Source: Clostridia bacterium
Lineage (GTDB): Bacteria; UBA6262; WVXT01
DNA: 5,604 nt
NCBI GenBank assembly: GCA_030671905.1
Contig: DAOVHK010000093.1
Span: 1-5,604 of the forward strand
Direction of reading: 5' to 3'
Within the stretch, counting starts at the first letter, position 1, and every line of letters starts with the position of its first letter. Positions 5,599-5,604 of this stretch are shown piece by piece. The position numbers and the translations under genes were made by a program. Below the pieces are notes generated by a model. It was not told the origin of the DNA. It ran no database searches and saw nothing but the letters and a program-made list of their open reading frames with translations.

Positions 5599-5604
5599 TT
5601 TTTC

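Overview
The window is densely coding, and every supported gene lies on the minus strand, so transcription runs from the right edge to the left. All four products look exported or membrane-bound: three carry signal peptides and the fourth starts with a membrane anchor before a large extracytoplasmic sensor domain. The base composition looks moderately AT-rich by eye. Start codons include GTG and TTG, and one product ends like a Gram-negative outer-membrane beta-barrel. This points to a diderm bacterium, plausibly from an uncultivated lineage; I cannot name the phylum with confidence.

Layout in transcription order. (1) 5598-4300: secreted or periplasmic protein with an N-terminal beta-sandwich, a fibronectin-like middle and a CARDB domain. 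(2) 4302-4249: two 27-bp repeat units, each a perfect hairpin, filling the gap to the next gene. (3) 4235-3204: exported FecR-domain protein with a C-terminal Ig-like domain. (4) 3170-3110: a strong intrinsic terminator whose T-run abuts a TTGACA -35 box, so one operon ends and another begins here. (5) 3099-3013: a transcribed leader with two hairpins and a 26-codon mini-ORF. (6) 3012-1093: outer-membrane beta-barrel protein with an N-terminal Ig-like domain and a TTG start. (7) 1089-1032: a second paired-hairpin element. (8) 995 to beyond position 1: the N-terminal CHASE2 sensor of a signalling protein whose output domain lies outside the window.

The genes read as an envelope or cell-surface sensing module. 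A CHASE2 receptor in the inner membrane would signal to an unseen output domain (adenylate/guanylate cyclase, kinase or phosphatase are the usual partners). An exported FecR protein and a CARDB protein would be its periplasmic or surface components, and a large beta-barrel with an Ig-like extension would sit in the outer membrane. FecR-domain proteins next to CHASE2 receptors are a recurrent pairing as I recall it. The wiring between these four proteins is inference, and no ligand can be read from the sequence.

The most unusual non-coding feature is the pair of bipartite hairpin elements. Each occupies an intra-operon gap, and the two differ in sequence but share roughly 26-27 bp pitch and four-base loops. 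No RNA genes, CRISPR arrays, insertion sequences or plus-strand genes are supported. No gene-free stretch exceeds 300 bases; the largest gap is 191 bases.
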